Position numbers and translations under genes: made by a program. Of a DNA stretch of 64,000 nt, positions 11,068 through 20,383 are shown in pieces. The notes beneath the pieces are model-generated. The model was not told where the DNA came from. It worked only from the letters and a program-made list of their open reading frames with translations, and did no database searches. The DNA lies in contig JAPSHX010000003.1 of NCBI GenBank assembly GCA_031179305.1, positions 21,955 to 85,954 of the forward strand, in the 5' to 3' direction. The stretch is from Paenarthrobacter sp. (GTDB taxonomy: Bacteria > Actinomycetota > Actinomycetes > Actinomycetales > Micrococcaceae). How positions within the stretch are numbered: position 1 is the first letter of the stretch; each line of letters begins with the position of its first letter.

Positions 11068-11094
11068 TTATGCTATAAACAGTTTATGGCATAA
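11068..11094. promoter_or_regulatory. putative TetR operator
   Basis: TTATGCTATAAA-CAG-TTTATGGCATAA, 12-bp arms with one mismatch, in the divergent intergenic region. Confidence 0.65.
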
Positions 11095-11112
11095 ACACTT
11101 GGTTGGAGGGTC

Positions 11113-12075
11113 ATGAAGACAGAATTAGCCATAGGCGTTTCACGCCTTCGGAAGAGCTTTGGGGGCAAAGCGGCCTTGGCCGACATCGACTTGAGCGTCC
11201 CCGCGGGGAGCGTTTTCGCCCTGCTCGGTCCTAACGGGGCGGGCAAATCCACGCTGGTTGCCATCCTCACCACGCTCCTGCGCGCCGACGGTGGGACGGC
11301 CACCGTGGGAGGGCTCGACGTCGGGCGTCAGGCAGCCGCGGTCCGGAACCTGCTCAGCGTCACCAGTCAGGCGTCGGCGGTGGACGAGTTCCTCACCGGC
11401 AGGGAAAACCTGACCATGATCGGTCGATTGCACCTTCTGGGCGGTGCTAAAGCCATCAGTCGTGCTGATAAGTTGCTGCGGGACTTCGATCTTCACGGAG
11501 CGGCGGATCGCAAGGTTTCCACTTACTCCGGCGGTATGGTCCGGCGCCTGGACCTTGCCATGAGCCTGGTGCGGCGTCCGGAGGTGCTCTTCCTGGACGA
11601 ACCCACCACGGGGCTCGATCCGCGAAGCAGGCTGGCAGTGTGGAATGCAGTGCGCGGCTTGTCGAAGCAAGGGGTCACCGTGTTCCTGACCACCCAATAT
11701 CTGGAAGAAGCCGATCAGTTGGCTGACTCCATTGCAGTTTTGAACGATGGGCGCATCGTGGCGCAGGGAACCGCCGACGAGCTGAAGCGGTTGGTTCCCG
11801 CCGGTCACGTGGAGTTCGGCTTCCAAGATCCGCAGGACTTCGGGAAGGCCTTGACGCTGATCCGAGCCGAAAGGGGAAATGCCGGGAATAACGTGAATAA
11901 AGACGACGAGTTTCTCACCGTCCGAGTGGCAACGACTGACAGCGCTGCCGTAATCACCTCCGTGGTCGCCAGCCTCAGCGCTGGGGGATGCACTGCCAGC
12001 AGCATCGCGATCATCAAGCCCACCTTGGACGATGTCTTCCTGGCGTTGACGGCAAAGCAGGAGGCGAAACAATGA
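11113..12075 (+). CDS. ABC transporter ATP-binding protein (DrrA-like)
   Basis: Walker A LLGPNGAGKSTLVAIL, signature YSGGMVRRLDLAMSL, Walker B VLFLDEPTTGLDP. Confidence 0.93.
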   Translation: MKTELAIGVSRLRKSFGGKAALADIDLSVPAGSVFALLGPNGAGKSTLVAILTTLLRADGGTATVGGLDVGRQAAAVRNLLSVTSQASAVDEFLTGRENLTMIGRLHLLGGAKAISRADKLLRDFDLHGAADRKVSTYSGGMVRRLDLAMSLVRRPEVLFLDEPTTGLDPRSRLAVWNAVRGLSKQGVTVFLTTQYLEEADQLADSIAVLNDGRIVAQGTADELKRLVPAGHVEFGFQDPQDFGKALTLIRAERGNAGNNVNKDDEFLTVRVATTDSAAVITSVVASLSAGGCTASSIAIIKPTLDDVFLALTAKQEAKQ

Positions 12076-12833
12076 CTGCGGTATCCCTGTACGTCGCACA
12101 CGCCGGAACCATGGTCAGGCGAGAACTCATCCGAACCCTGAGGACCGTGGATTCCATCGTGATCTCGCTGATGGTGCCTGTAGGCATATTGTTTGCCTTC
12201 GTCTGGGTCTTCGGCGGTGCCATCCAATCCGGCGGAGGTTACGTGAATTATGTAATGCCCGGGCTGCTGCTCATGTGTGCTGCCTTTGGTTCGTCGCAAA
12301 CTGCTGTGAGCGTGGCACAAGACATCAAATCCGGCGTCGTGGACAGGTTCAGGACCATGCCCATCGCCGGATCCACCGTATTGGCAGGCCATGTGGTGGC
12401 CAGTACCCTCCGGAACCTGGCTACCAGCGCAGTGTTGCTTGGATGCGCGGTCCTGCTGGGATTCAGCCCGCAGGCGACGTGGGGGAGCGCGCTCGCTGCG
12501 GTGGCGCTACTCCTGGCCTTCATCCTCGCTTTCACCTGGTTGTCCACCTTGGCGGGGCTGTTGTTGAGCCCGGAAGCTGCCAGCGGCCTGACCAGTATCA
12601 CCATCTTCCTGCCGTATGTCAGCAGCGCTTTCGTGCGGCCCGAAACCATGCCGTCCTGGCTGCAGGGTTTCGCTGAGCACCAGCCGTTTACGCCGGTCAC
12701 CGAGGCGCTGCGGGCTTTCCTGCTGGGCGGTGATGCAGGTGCCACGGGTTGGATCGCTGTGGCTTGGTGTGTTGGGCTTGGGCTCGCGGGCTGGGTGGGT
12801 TCCGCGGTAATCTTCCGGGGGCGCAGGTCCTAG
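12072..12833 (+). CDS. ABC-2 type transporter permease (DrrB-like)
   Basis: MTAVSLYVAHAGTMVRRELIRTLRTVDSIVISLMVP..., multiple TM segments; ATG overlaps the ATPase stop. Confidence 0.9.
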   Translation: MTAVSLYVAHAGTMVRRELIRTLRTVDSIVISLMVPVGILFAFVWVFGGAIQSGGGYVNYVMPGLLLMCAAFGSSQTAVSVAQDIKSGVVDRFRTMPIAGSTVLAGHVVASTLRNLATSAVLLGCAVLLGFSPQATWGSALAAVALLLAFILAFTWLSTLAGLLLSPEAASGLTSITIFLPYVSSAFVRPETMPSWLQGFAEHQPFTPVTEALRAFLLGGDAGATGWIAVAWCVGLGLAGWVGSAVIFRGRRS

Positions 12834-12934
12834 TCGGCGTGGATTAACCGGCGTGGGCGCTTCCTAGTATTCATCAGCATGCTTACTATTGAAGGGTCAG
12901 TTGTTCGCGCAAACTACCCACGGACGAGTGCCCC

Positions 12935-14074
12935 ATGACTACACAAGATTCAGCACACACCAGTACAGCCAAGGAGCAGACTGCTCCTTCTCCTGAGGAC
13001 TCGCGCAAGCCCGACAGTCCCAATGACCTGGTCAAGCCAACCTGGATGTACGTTGCCAAGCGGACGTTGCGGGAGTTCACCAAGGATCAGTGCCCGGACG
13101 CAGCAGCAGGTCTGACCTATTACGCTGTCCTCTCGCTGTTTCCCGCGCTCCTGGCCTTGGTTTCGCTGATTGGCATCTTTGGCGACGCCGGACGCACCAC
13201 ATCGGCACTGCTGGACATAGTCCAACAGTTCGCGCCGGGGCCGGGCGTTGACGCAATGCGCCAGCCGATCGAGGAACTCTCGCAATCCAACACTGCCGGG
13301 TTCGCGTTGGTTTTCGGTATCCTGGTGGCGCTCTGGTCGGCATCCGGCTACACCACAGCTTTCAGCCGGGCCATGAACCGCGTATACGAGGTGGACGAAG
13401 GTCGCGGCTTCGTCAAGCTGCGCGGCACCATGCTCGCCGTCACCATCGTCGCCGTACTGGGTGCAGCGATCGCCGCCGCCATCCTCGTCCTCAGCGGCCC
13501 AGTGGCCGAGGCCATCGGAGGCGCTATCGGATTGTCCGAGACCGCCCTCACCGTGTGGAATATCGCCAAGTGGCCGGTCCTTATCCTCATCGTGGTCGCG
13601 ATTATCGCGGTGCTCTACTACTTCACCCCCAACGTCAAGCAGCCCAAGTTCCGGTGGATGAGCATGGGTTCGTTCATCGCACTGATAATTTTCGCCTTGG
13701 CATCCCTCGGGTTCGGTTTCTACGTGGCGAATTTCAGCAATTACAACAAGACGTACGGTGCCCTGGCAGGCGTCATCGTCATGCTGCTGTGGCTCTGGAT
13801 ACTGAACATGTCCCTGCTATTCGGTGCGGAGTTCGACGCCGAAATGGAACGCGGACGCCAACTTCAGGGCGGAATTGAAGCCGAAGAAAGCATCCAGCTG
13901 CCGCCGCGCGATACCAAGAAGAGCGACAAGATGCAGGAAAAGGAAGAAGAAGTAGTTCGCCGCGGTGAGGAACTTCGCGAAACCCACGGGAAGGATAACC
14001 AAGGGAACGACGACCACGGGAACCAGTCCCGCGTTGACGATTCCAGAAGTGGCAATTCCCGGAGGAACAAGTAG
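12935..14074 (+). CDS. YihY/virulence factor BrkB family membrane protein
   Basis: TKDQCPDAAAGLTYYAVLSLFPALLALVSLIG and C-terminal ILNMSLLFGAEFDAEMER motif. Confidence 0.9.
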   Translation: MTTQDSAHTSTAKEQTAPSPEDSRKPDSPNDLVKPTWMYVAKRTLREFTKDQCPDAAAGLTYYAVLSLFPALLALVSLIGIFGDAGRTTSALLDIVQQFAPGPGVDAMRQPIEELSQSNTAGFALVFGILVALWSASGYTTAFSRAMNRVYEVDEGRGFVKLRGTMLAVTIVAVLGAAIAAAILVLSGPVAEAIGGAIGLSETALTVWNIAKWPVLILIVVAIIAVLYYFTPNVKQPKFRWMSMGSFIALIIFALASLGFGFYVANFSNYNKTYGALAGVIVMLLWLWILNMSLLFGAEFDAEMERGRQLQGGIEAEESIQLPPRDTKKSDKMQEKEEEVVRRGEELRETHGKDNQGNDDHGNQSRVDDSRSGNSRRNK

Positions 14075-14304
14075 TGGGAATGGAGGATCCGGCCATGGAA
14101 TCCAGTACAAGGAGTAAGAAGCTCAAAGCCATTAAGAATGGCGACAGCGTCCGGATCAGCGGTGAGGTTTTTCAGGTCAACTCCGTCGAACCCCAGGAGG
14201 GCTCGCGGAACATCAGGCTGGAACTCAAAGGGCCCGACGGCGGATCGGTCACCTTTATTGGCCTGCCGAAGGCCAAAGTGCAGCTCGCCGCACGAGCCTC
14301 CTAA
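14074..14304 (+). CDS. small hypothetical protein
   Basis: 76-aa ORF starting at the upstream stop codon (coupled); MGMEDPAMESSTRSKKLKAIKNGDSVRISGEVFQVNSVEPQEGSRNIRLELKGPDGGSVTF. Confidence 0.6.
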   Translation: MGMEDPAMESSTRSKKLKAIKNGDSVRISGEVFQVNSVEPQEGSRNIRLELKGPDGGSVTFIGLPKAKVQLAARAS

Positions 14305-14333
14305 GCCGGTTTCGGGAACATTTTCCTGAAAGC

Positions 14334-14507
14334 TCAGGCTTCGGTGGGAAAGCCTTGGTCGGCGTCGTCCCACCAGCCTTCCCAGGCGCTGGAGCTCAGG
14401 CGCTCCGGAGCGATGTAGGGGGAGTGCTCGGCGTTGGATTCGCCGGATGCGCCGCTCTGGTTGCCGCTGGCGTCGAGGAAAAAGTTCAGGGTCTTCAAGA
14501 GCATCAC
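14334..14507 (-). CDS. small ORF, 57-aa hypothetical peptide
   Basis: Manual reading: GTG-ATG start after GAAAGGACACCAAC; VMLLKTLNFFLDASGNQSGASGESNAEHSPYIAPERLSSSAWEGWWDDADQGFPTEA*; strongly GC3-biased codons. Confidence 0.55.
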   Translation of the reverse strand: MMLLKTLNFFLDASGNQSGASGESNAEHSPYIAPERLSSSAWEGWWDDADQGFPTEA

Positions 14508-14949
14508 GTTGGTGTCCTTTCAGTGGTTTCGTGGACTTCTTTGTCCAGGTAAAACCAGCGTAGGAGGCCATTGTTTCCTCTCTTCGCCGCAATGTTTCAG
14601 CTGTGTACCACTTATCTCACCTAGCCACTCCACGACTCATGACGGATACACATGAGGGGTGTGCAGTCACCACCTTCTTTGGCCCCGGAGCTGCCCCGAC
14701 ACACCCGCAATGCGGCGTGTCTGGTAGTTCCGGAAATCAAAGTGGGTGGTAGCGGCACACCAGCGACAGCCAGCCACGCTCCAAGGTGCGACGGCGGCGC
14801 TCGCCCATGCGCCGTCGTCGAGCCTTTTCTTGTGGTTGCGGGGTGGCAGCGCCACGGGAATTCCTTGTCGCCGCGCAAACTCACAGGTGAGGCCAGGATT
14901 CAGGTGGCGCCGGTGCGTACCTGTGGCCCGAACGAAGGTGCGTGGCGTC

Positions 14950-14990
14950 AAAAAAGCGGGCCCCTGCCGTGACCTTGGCAGGAACCCGCT
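14950..14990 (-). terminator. rho-independent-like terminator
   Basis: Minus strand AGCGGGTTCCTGCC-AAGGTCAC-GGCAGGGGCCCGCT followed by a T run. Confidence 0.75.
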
Positions 14991-15001
14991 GGTTTTGGAG
15001 C

Positions 15002-15039
15002 GATCCTCCCGCGGAGCTTAGGGCATCCGCGGGAGGATC
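15002..15039. terminator. perfect 14-bp hairpin downstream of the minus-strand operon
   Basis: GATCCTCCCGCGGA-GCTTAGGGCA-TCCGCGGGAGGATC just beyond the stop at 15046. Confidence 0.6.
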
Positions 15040-15045
15040 ACGTGA

Positions 15046-15885
15046 TTACGCGTAGGGGAGGACCAACTCCGCATAGCGCTGCTTCATGGTTTCCAGGGTG
15101 GTATCGCCATCGGCGTCCCAGATTTCCTGGTTGAAGATTTCAACCTCGATGTCGCCTGTATATCCGGCGTCCCTGACCCAGGTGCCGATGGTCGCGAAGT
15201 CGATGACGCCGTCGCCCATCATGCCGCGGGACAGCAGCGCGTCCGCAGCGATCGGGAGGTTGAAATCGCACACCTGGTACGAGGCAATGCGGTTTTCGCG
15301 GCCGGCACGTTCGATTTGCGCCTTCAGTTCCGGATCCCACCAGACGTGGAAGGTGTCGACGGCGACGCCCACGGCCTTTGCGTCGTACGGGGCCGCGAGA
15401 TCGAGGGCCTGGCCAAGGGTGGAGATGAGCGCACGGTCCGCGGCGTACATCGGGTGCAGGGGTTCCAGCACCAGGCGCACACCGTTCTCGGCAGCGAAAG
15501 GCACCAGTTCCTCGAGCCTGTCCGCCACACGCTGACGGGCAGCGACGACGTCCTTCTCACCAGGAGCGAGCCCGCCCACCACCAGGAACAGCTCCTGAGT
15601 ATCCAAGGCAACCGCTTCGCGAACTGCCTCGAAGTTGTCAGCCAGCGCGGCTGCCTGTCCCTCGGCGTCGGCAGCGGTCAGGAAGCCACCGCGGCACAGG
15701 GAAGACACGCGGAGGCCAGCGTCCTTGATGAGTTTGGCTGCCTTATCCAGTCCGGCCTCGGCCACGCGGTCACGCCACGGTCCGATCGCGGGGATGCCGG
15801 CGCGGGCGCAACCATCCACAGCCTCAGCAAGCGTCCATTTCTTGGTGGTGGCGCTGTTGAGGGAGAGCCGTGAGAAATCGCTCAT
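15046..15885 (-). CDS. sugar phosphate isomerase/epimerase (TIM barrel, xylose isomerase-like)
   Basis: SRLSLNSATTKKWTLAEAVDGCARAGIPAIGPWRDRVAEAG...RLVLEPLHPMYAADRALISTL...EVEIFNQEIWD. Confidence 0.88.
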   Translation of the reverse strand: MSDFSRLSLNSATTKKWTLAEAVDGCARAGIPAIGPWRDRVAEAGLDKAAKLIKDAGLRVSSLCRGGFLTAADAEGQAAALADNFEAVREAVALDTQELFLVVGGLAPGEKDVVAARQRVADRLEELVPFAAENGVRLVLEPLHPMYAADRALISTLGQALDLAAPYDAKAVGVAVDTFHVWWDPELKAQIERAGRENRIASYQVCDFNLPIAADALLSRGMMGDGVIDFATIGTWVRDAGYTGDIEVEIFNQEIWDADGDTTLETMKQRYAELVLPYA

Positions 15886-17096
15886 GCGCCCACTCCGTTG
15901 ATCCGCAGGAAGTCTGACATCCGGAATGCCGCCAGCGACGGATCCTTCAACAGGCCGGCCTGATCGGCCAGCTCGAAGGTCTTGGCCAAGTGCAGGACCG
16001 AGCGGCCGGAGTGCAGGCCGCCCACCATCTGGAAACCGGGCTGCTTGCCGTTGAGCCAGGACATGAAGGCGATACCGGTCTTGTAGTAGAAGGTGGGTGC
16101 GCTGAAGATGTGCTTTCCGAGCTCACGGGTGGAGTCCAGGATCGCGCGCCCTTCGGCGCCTTGACCGGCGTCGTACTTCTGCAGGGCCACCGAAGCGGCA
16201 GGATAGATGGCGGCGAAGATGCCCAACAGCGCGTCCGAGTGGTGGGTTTCGTCGCCGTCGATCAGCTCCGGGTAATTGAAGTCGTCGCCCGTGTAGAGGC
16301 GGACTTCTTCCGGAAGTGCGGCGCGGAGAGCCACCTCGTGCGAGGCGTCCAGCAGCGAAACCTTCACGCCATCAACCTTGTCCGCGTGCTCGCGGATCAG
16401 GCTGAGGAACGTTTCGGTGGCCACGGAGACGTCGTTGGAACCCCAGTATCCGGCCAGTGCGGGGTCGAACATGGTGCCGAGCCAGTGCAGGATGACGGGC
16501 TGATCCACTTCCTGCAGGAGCGTCGAGTAGGCGTGCAGGTAGTCGTCGGCGCCGTTGGCAACCTTTGCCAGCGCACGGGACGCCATGAGGATGACCTTGG
16601 GGCCGGCCTCACTGACGACGGCGATCTGCTCACGGTAGGCGTCGATGACGGCCTGGATACCAGCTGCGCCCTCAGGAAGGGCAGTCATATCCAGCTGATC
16701 GGTGCCTGCGCCGCAGGAGACGAGGTCGCGGACGGACTTGCCGGTGATAGCGGCGTTACCGGCTGCAACAACGGACGCCGCCTCGGCGCCTGTGCGCTTG
16801 ATGAGCTGCTGGGTGGCCGCCCAGTCCAAACCCATGCCGCGCTGCGCGGTGTCCATGGCGTCAGCGACACCCAGGCCGTAGGACCACAACTCGTGCCGGT
16901 AGGCCAGCGTGGCGTCCCAGTCGAGCTGCGCCGGTGCGCCCGGAGTGTTGTCCGCGGCGACCTCGGGGATGACGTGGGCTGCTGCGTAGGCGCGGCGGGC
17001 CGTCAGCGGAGCGGTGGGCTTGACCCACGCCGTGGCGGGCTGCAGACGGTACTCGCGGGTGCCGCCGTCGTCAGTGGGAAGAATCAGTGACGTCAT
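15882..17096 (-). CDS. dihydrodipicolinate synthase-like / DUF993 family protein
   Basis: MTSLILPTDDGGTREYRLQPATAW...; start refined to ATG 17096 (TAATG overlap with upstream gene). Confidence 0.78.
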   Translation of the reverse strand: MTSLILPTDDGGTREYRLQPATAWVKPTAPLTARRAYAAAHVIPEVAADNTPGAPAQLDWDATLAYRHELWSYGLGVADAMDTAQRGMGLDWAATQQLIKRTGAEAASVVAAGNAAITGKSVRDLVSCGAGTDQLDMTALPEGAAGIQAVIDAYREQIAVVSEAGPKVILMASRALAKVANGADDYLHAYSTLLQEVDQPVILHWLGTMFDPALAGYWGSNDVSVATETFLSLIREHADKVDGVKVSLLDASHEVALRAALPEEVRLYTGDDFNYPELIDGDETHHSDALLGIFAAIYPAASVALQKYDAGQGAEGRAILDSTRELGKHIFSAPTFYYKTGIAFMSWLNGKQPGFQMVGGLHSGRSVLHLAKTFELADQAGLLKDPSLAAFRMSDFLRINGVGA

Positions 17097-18265
17097 TAGA
17101 GGGTGATCTCCGGGATGTCGATGGTGCGGCGCTCGGCGGAGGACTGCAGGCCGAGCTCGGCAAGCTGCACGCCGCGTGCTGCGGAGAGCAAGCCGAAGCG
17201 GTGCTCGCGGCCAGCAACGACGTCGCGCAGGAATTCTTCCCACTGCAGCTTGAAGCCGTTGTCCAGTTCAGCGTTGGCGGGAACTTCCTGCCACTGGCTG
17301 CGGAAGGATTCGGTGACGGGGAGGTCCGGGTTCCAGACGGGCTTGGGGGTGTGGGCACGCTGCTGCGCAACGCACTTGTTCAAACCGGCGACGGCGGAAC
17401 CGTGCGTACCGTCGATCTGGAACTCAACCAGTTCGTCGCGGTAGACGCGGACGGCCCACGAGGAGTTGATCTGGCCGATGACGTCGTCGCCGCCCGGGGT
17501 TTCGAGTTCGAAGATGCCGTAGGAAGCGTCGTCAGCTGTGGCCTTGTATTCCTTTCCGGCCTCGTCCCAGCGGGCGGGGATGTGCGTGGCGGTCTTGGCG
17601 TTGACGCTCTTGACCTTGCCGATGATGCCTTCCAGAACATAGTTCCAGTGGCAGAACATGTCCGTGGTCATTCCGCCGCCGTCTTCCTTGCGGTAGTTCC
17701 AGGACGGACGCTGTGCCGCCTGCACGTCGCCTTCGAAGACCCAGTAGCCGAACTCGCCACGGATGGAGAGGATGCGGCCAAAGAAGCCTTCGTCCACCAG
17801 GCGGCGGAGCTTGACCAAGCCGGGGAGGTACAGCTTGTCGTGCACGACGCCCGCAGTGACACCGGCTTCCTTGCCGATCTGTGCCAGCTCGATGGCTTCT
17901 TCAAGAGTTTCTGCCGTGGGCTTCTCCGTGAAGATGTGCTTGCCGGCGCGCATGGCCTTCTTCAGGGTGGCGGCGCGGAGGCTGGTCATGGAGGCGTCAA
18001 AGACGATGTCCACGGTGGGATCGGCGATGACGGCGTCGAGATCCGTGGTCCATTCGGAAACCTTGTGGAGTTCGGCTAGTTCGCGGATCTTGGCTTCATT
18101 GCGGCCAACGAGGATCGGCTCGACCTGAACCTTGGTGCCGTCTTCCAGGGTGAAGCCGCCGGCGTCGCGGATGGGCAGGATGGAACGCAGCAAGTGCTGG
18201 CGGTAGCCCATACGGCCGGTGATGCCGTTCATGGCGATGCGGATCGTCTTTGTTTCGTAGCCCAT
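17096..18265 (-). CDS. Gfo/Idh/MocA family oxidoreductase
   Basis: MGYETKTIRIAMNGITGRMGYRQHLLRSI...IFTEKPTAETLEEAIELA; NAD-binding and EKP motifs. Confidence 0.9.
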   Translation of the reverse strand: MGYETKTIRIAMNGITGRMGYRQHLLRSILPIRDAGGFTLEDGTKVQVEPILVGRNEAKIRELAELHKVSEWTTDLDAVIADPTVDIVFDASMTSLRAATLKKAMRAGKHIFTEKPTAETLEEAIELAQIGKEAGVTAGVVHDKLYLPGLVKLRRLVDEGFFGRILSIRGEFGYWVFEGDVQAAQRPSWNYRKEDGGGMTTDMFCHWNYVLEGIIGKVKSVNAKTATHIPARWDEAGKEYKATADDASYGIFELETPGGDDVIGQINSSWAVRVYRDELVEFQIDGTHGSAVAGLNKCVAQQRAHTPKPVWNPDLPVTESFRSQWQEVPANAELDNGFKLQWEEFLRDVVAGREHRFGLLSAARGVQLAELGLQSSAERRTIDIPEITL

Positions 18266-18328
18266 GTTTTCTCCAGTGCCTTGTGTGCCGGTCGCTCTGC
18301 GGTTGCCGGTGCTTGCAGTTCTTGATGT

Positions 18329-18344
18329 GGGAAAGCGCATTCCC
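18329..18344. promoter_or_regulatory. LacI-type operator
   Basis: GGGAAAGCGCATTCCC palindrome in the divergent Gfo/Idh-LacI intergenic region. Confidence 0.65.
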
Positions 18345-18378
18345 GCTGCAATCGATCATGCACCATGACGCGCCGCAT

Positions 18379-18394
18379 TGGCAAGCGCTTTCCC
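18379..18394. promoter_or_regulatory. second LacI-type operator
   Basis: TGGCAAGCGCTTTCCC, related to the site at 18329. Confidence 0.6.
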
Positions 18395-18462
18395 GAAAAT
18401 GGTGGAAGACTGCCATAATTTTCTTAGCGCCAGTCCCGACGCTTGCAGAAAAGGAGGGCCCC

Positions 18463-19500
18463 GTGGCCGCCAGCACACTGAGTGAAGTTGCCCGATTGGC
18501 CGGGGTCTCCCTCGCCACCGCATCCCGGGTCCTGAACGGCTCGTCCCGAAAGCCAGCTGAGGACATCGCCGAGCGCGTCCGCGAAGCCGCCGACAAACTC
18601 GGCTACGTTCCCAACGCCCAGGCGCAGGCCCTGGCAAAATCGAGCTCGGGATTGATCGGCCTCATTGTTCATGACATTGCCGATCCCTACTTCTCAGCCA
18701 TCGCCCGCGGTGTCCAGGAAGCAGCCCGCCAGCAAAACCGCATGGTGTTGTTGGCCAGCACCTCCGGCGCCGCGCAGGACGAAAAAGAAGCAGTGGCCGC
18801 GTTCGCCGCCCGACGTGCCGACTCCATCGTGATCGCCGGTTCGCGCTCCGTGCGAGCCGAGGACAAGCAAGGCAACATTGAACTCGCCGCCGAATTGGAT
18901 CGATACTGCCGCAACGGCGGACATGTGGGGGTCGTGGGGCACCCGGTGGTTGGGGCCTCTACTACTGAGGGTTACCACGTGGTTGAAGTCCCCAATGAAG
19001 AGCTTGCCGCGGACCTCGCTGCGGAATTGGCCGCTACGCATGATGGTGAATTCCTCATCGTTGCGGGTCCCGAAGGTCTGTACACCTCCGACGACCGCGT
19101 CCGCGGTTTCCAACGGGGACTCGCAGACGCTGGCAGCCCCCCGGCGGAGATCATCCGCACCGGCTTCAACCGTGCCGGAGGATACGACGCCGGCCCCGCA
19201 CTCGCCAAGCGAATCAAAGCCTCCAAAGAACGGCTCTGCATCTTCGCAGTGAACGACGTTATGGCCATAGGCGTTACCGCTGCGCTCCGACCCGAAGGCG
19301 TATGGATTCCCCGGGATGCCACCATCGCGGGTTTTGACGACATTGAAACACTGCGCGACTTCCGCCCGGCCTTGTCCACGGTGCATCTGCCGTTGGAGGA
19401 CATCGGGCGCCTCGCCGCCGGAGACCCTGACACCCCGCCGGTCAGTGGCGCGGTGAAGCTGCGCCGGAGTACGGAAACCCCGGTGGAAACGCAGGTATGA
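18463..19500 (+). CDS. LacI-family transcriptional regulator
   Basis: GTG 18463 after AAGGAGGG; VAASTLSEVARLAGVSLATASRVLNGSSRKPAEDIAERVREAADKLGYVPN. Confidence 0.92.
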   Translation: MAASTLSEVARLAGVSLATASRVLNGSSRKPAEDIAERVREAADKLGYVPNAQAQALAKSSSGLIGLIVHDIADPYFSAIARGVQEAARQQNRMVLLASTSGAAQDEKEAVAAFAARRADSIVIAGSRSVRAEDKQGNIELAAELDRYCRNGGHVGVVGHPVVGASTTEGYHVVEVPNEELAADLAAELAATHDGEFLIVAGPEGLYTSDDRVRGFQRGLADAGSPPAEIIRTGFNRAGGYDAGPALAKRIKASKERLCIFAVNDVMAIGVTAALRPEGVWIPRDATIAGFDDIETLRDFRPALSTVHLPLEDIGRLAAGDPDTPPVSGAVKLRRSTETPVETQV

Positions 19501-19504
19501 CCGC

Positions 19505-19552
19505 CAAGGGTGCAAGGGTGCAAGGGTGCAAGGGTGCAAGGGTGCAAAGGTG
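19505..19552. repeat. 8-bp tandem repeat (CAAGGGTG)n, about 6 copies
   Basis: CAAGGGTG repeated five times then CAAAGGTG, between convergent stop codons. Confidence 0.9.
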
Positions 19553-19595
19553 CCCCGGGAGCTCACAGTGATTCCCGCCGTCGGAGTAGCCAGCG

Positions 19596-20375
19596 CTAGT
19601 CTTCGCCCAAGGTGATCGTGTGCAGGAAAGCGGCGTCATTGAGGACGTTGTCCGGCAGGTCGTCCTCAACGAATTCCAGCATGATCTCCATATCCTTGCC
19701 GTTGCCGCGCAGGACATCGGTGACGGTCTGCCACAGCAGCTTTCGGTTCCTTAGCGGAAAGCGCTCAGCTTCGGGTCCCCATGAGAAACAGTGCACGCCA
19801 ACCAGATGCGGCAGGACTGCGTGGAGCGACTCAAGCGCCTGCTTGTCCGAAAGCCCGACGGCGGGCTGCCAGTAGGTGCCGACGTTGGGGTGTTTCACCC
19901 GGTTCAGTAAGTCGAGGGTGGTGGCGGGGGAGTCGGTAAGGGTGTTGCCGTGGTACTCGAAGGCGATAGCGATGCCGCGGTCGGCCGCCAGATCGGCAAT
20001 TCGCCGGGTGTCTTTGACCACCGCATCCCAGTGATCCTCATTGGCCTCGGCGGAGCCAAGTTCCCCGGCCCACACTCGGATCCTGGGAGCGCCCAGAGCT
20101 GTGGCAAGGTCCAACGCCCGCCCAAAATCGCCGAACGCGCCGCAGCGGTAGTAGGAGCCGAGCGAGAGGACGCTGAGCCCGGCCGCCACCGTGGCTTCCT
20201 TGGCGTGCGCAGCTGACTCGGAATCGCTGACGTGTACATCGGTACCCCACTCGATCCCGGCCAAGCCTGCGTCTGAAGAAATTCGGACCACATCGTCTAT
20301 CCCCTGCGAACGGAGAGTGACGGAACAGATGCCTGGCGTGAGGTCAGCCAGCGTAGTGAGGTCGATCATGGTCAC
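19596..20375 (-). CDS. sugar phosphate isomerase/epimerase (TIM barrel)
   Basis: ADLTPGICSVTLRSQGIDDVVRISSDAGLAGIEWGTDVHV...IAFEYHGNTLTDS...GVHCFSWGP. Confidence 0.85.
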   Translation of the reverse strand: MTMIDLTTLADLTPGICSVTLRSQGIDDVVRISSDAGLAGIEWGTDVHVSDSESAAHAKEATVAAGLSVLSLGSYYRCGAFGDFGRALDLATALGAPRIRVWAGELGSAEANEDHWDAVVKDTRRIADLAADRGIAIAFEYHGNTLTDSPATTLDLLNRVKHPNVGTYWQPAVGLSDKQALESLHAVLPHLVGVHCFSWGPEAERFPLRNRKLLWQTVTDVLRGNGKDMEIMLEFVEDDLPDNVLNDAAFLHTITLGED

Positions 20376-20383
20376 AGGATATC

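Noticed and set aside
12860-12895. TAGTATTCATCAGCATGCTTACTA upstream of the YihY-family gene
   Set aside because: Partial dyad with internal AGCATGCT, but symmetry is weak and I cannot link it to a known regulator.
15990-17090. 366-aa plus-strand ORF, and 17087-18079 (330 aa)
   Set aside because: Antisense to the DUF993-like and Gfo/Idh genes, which have clear homology signals.
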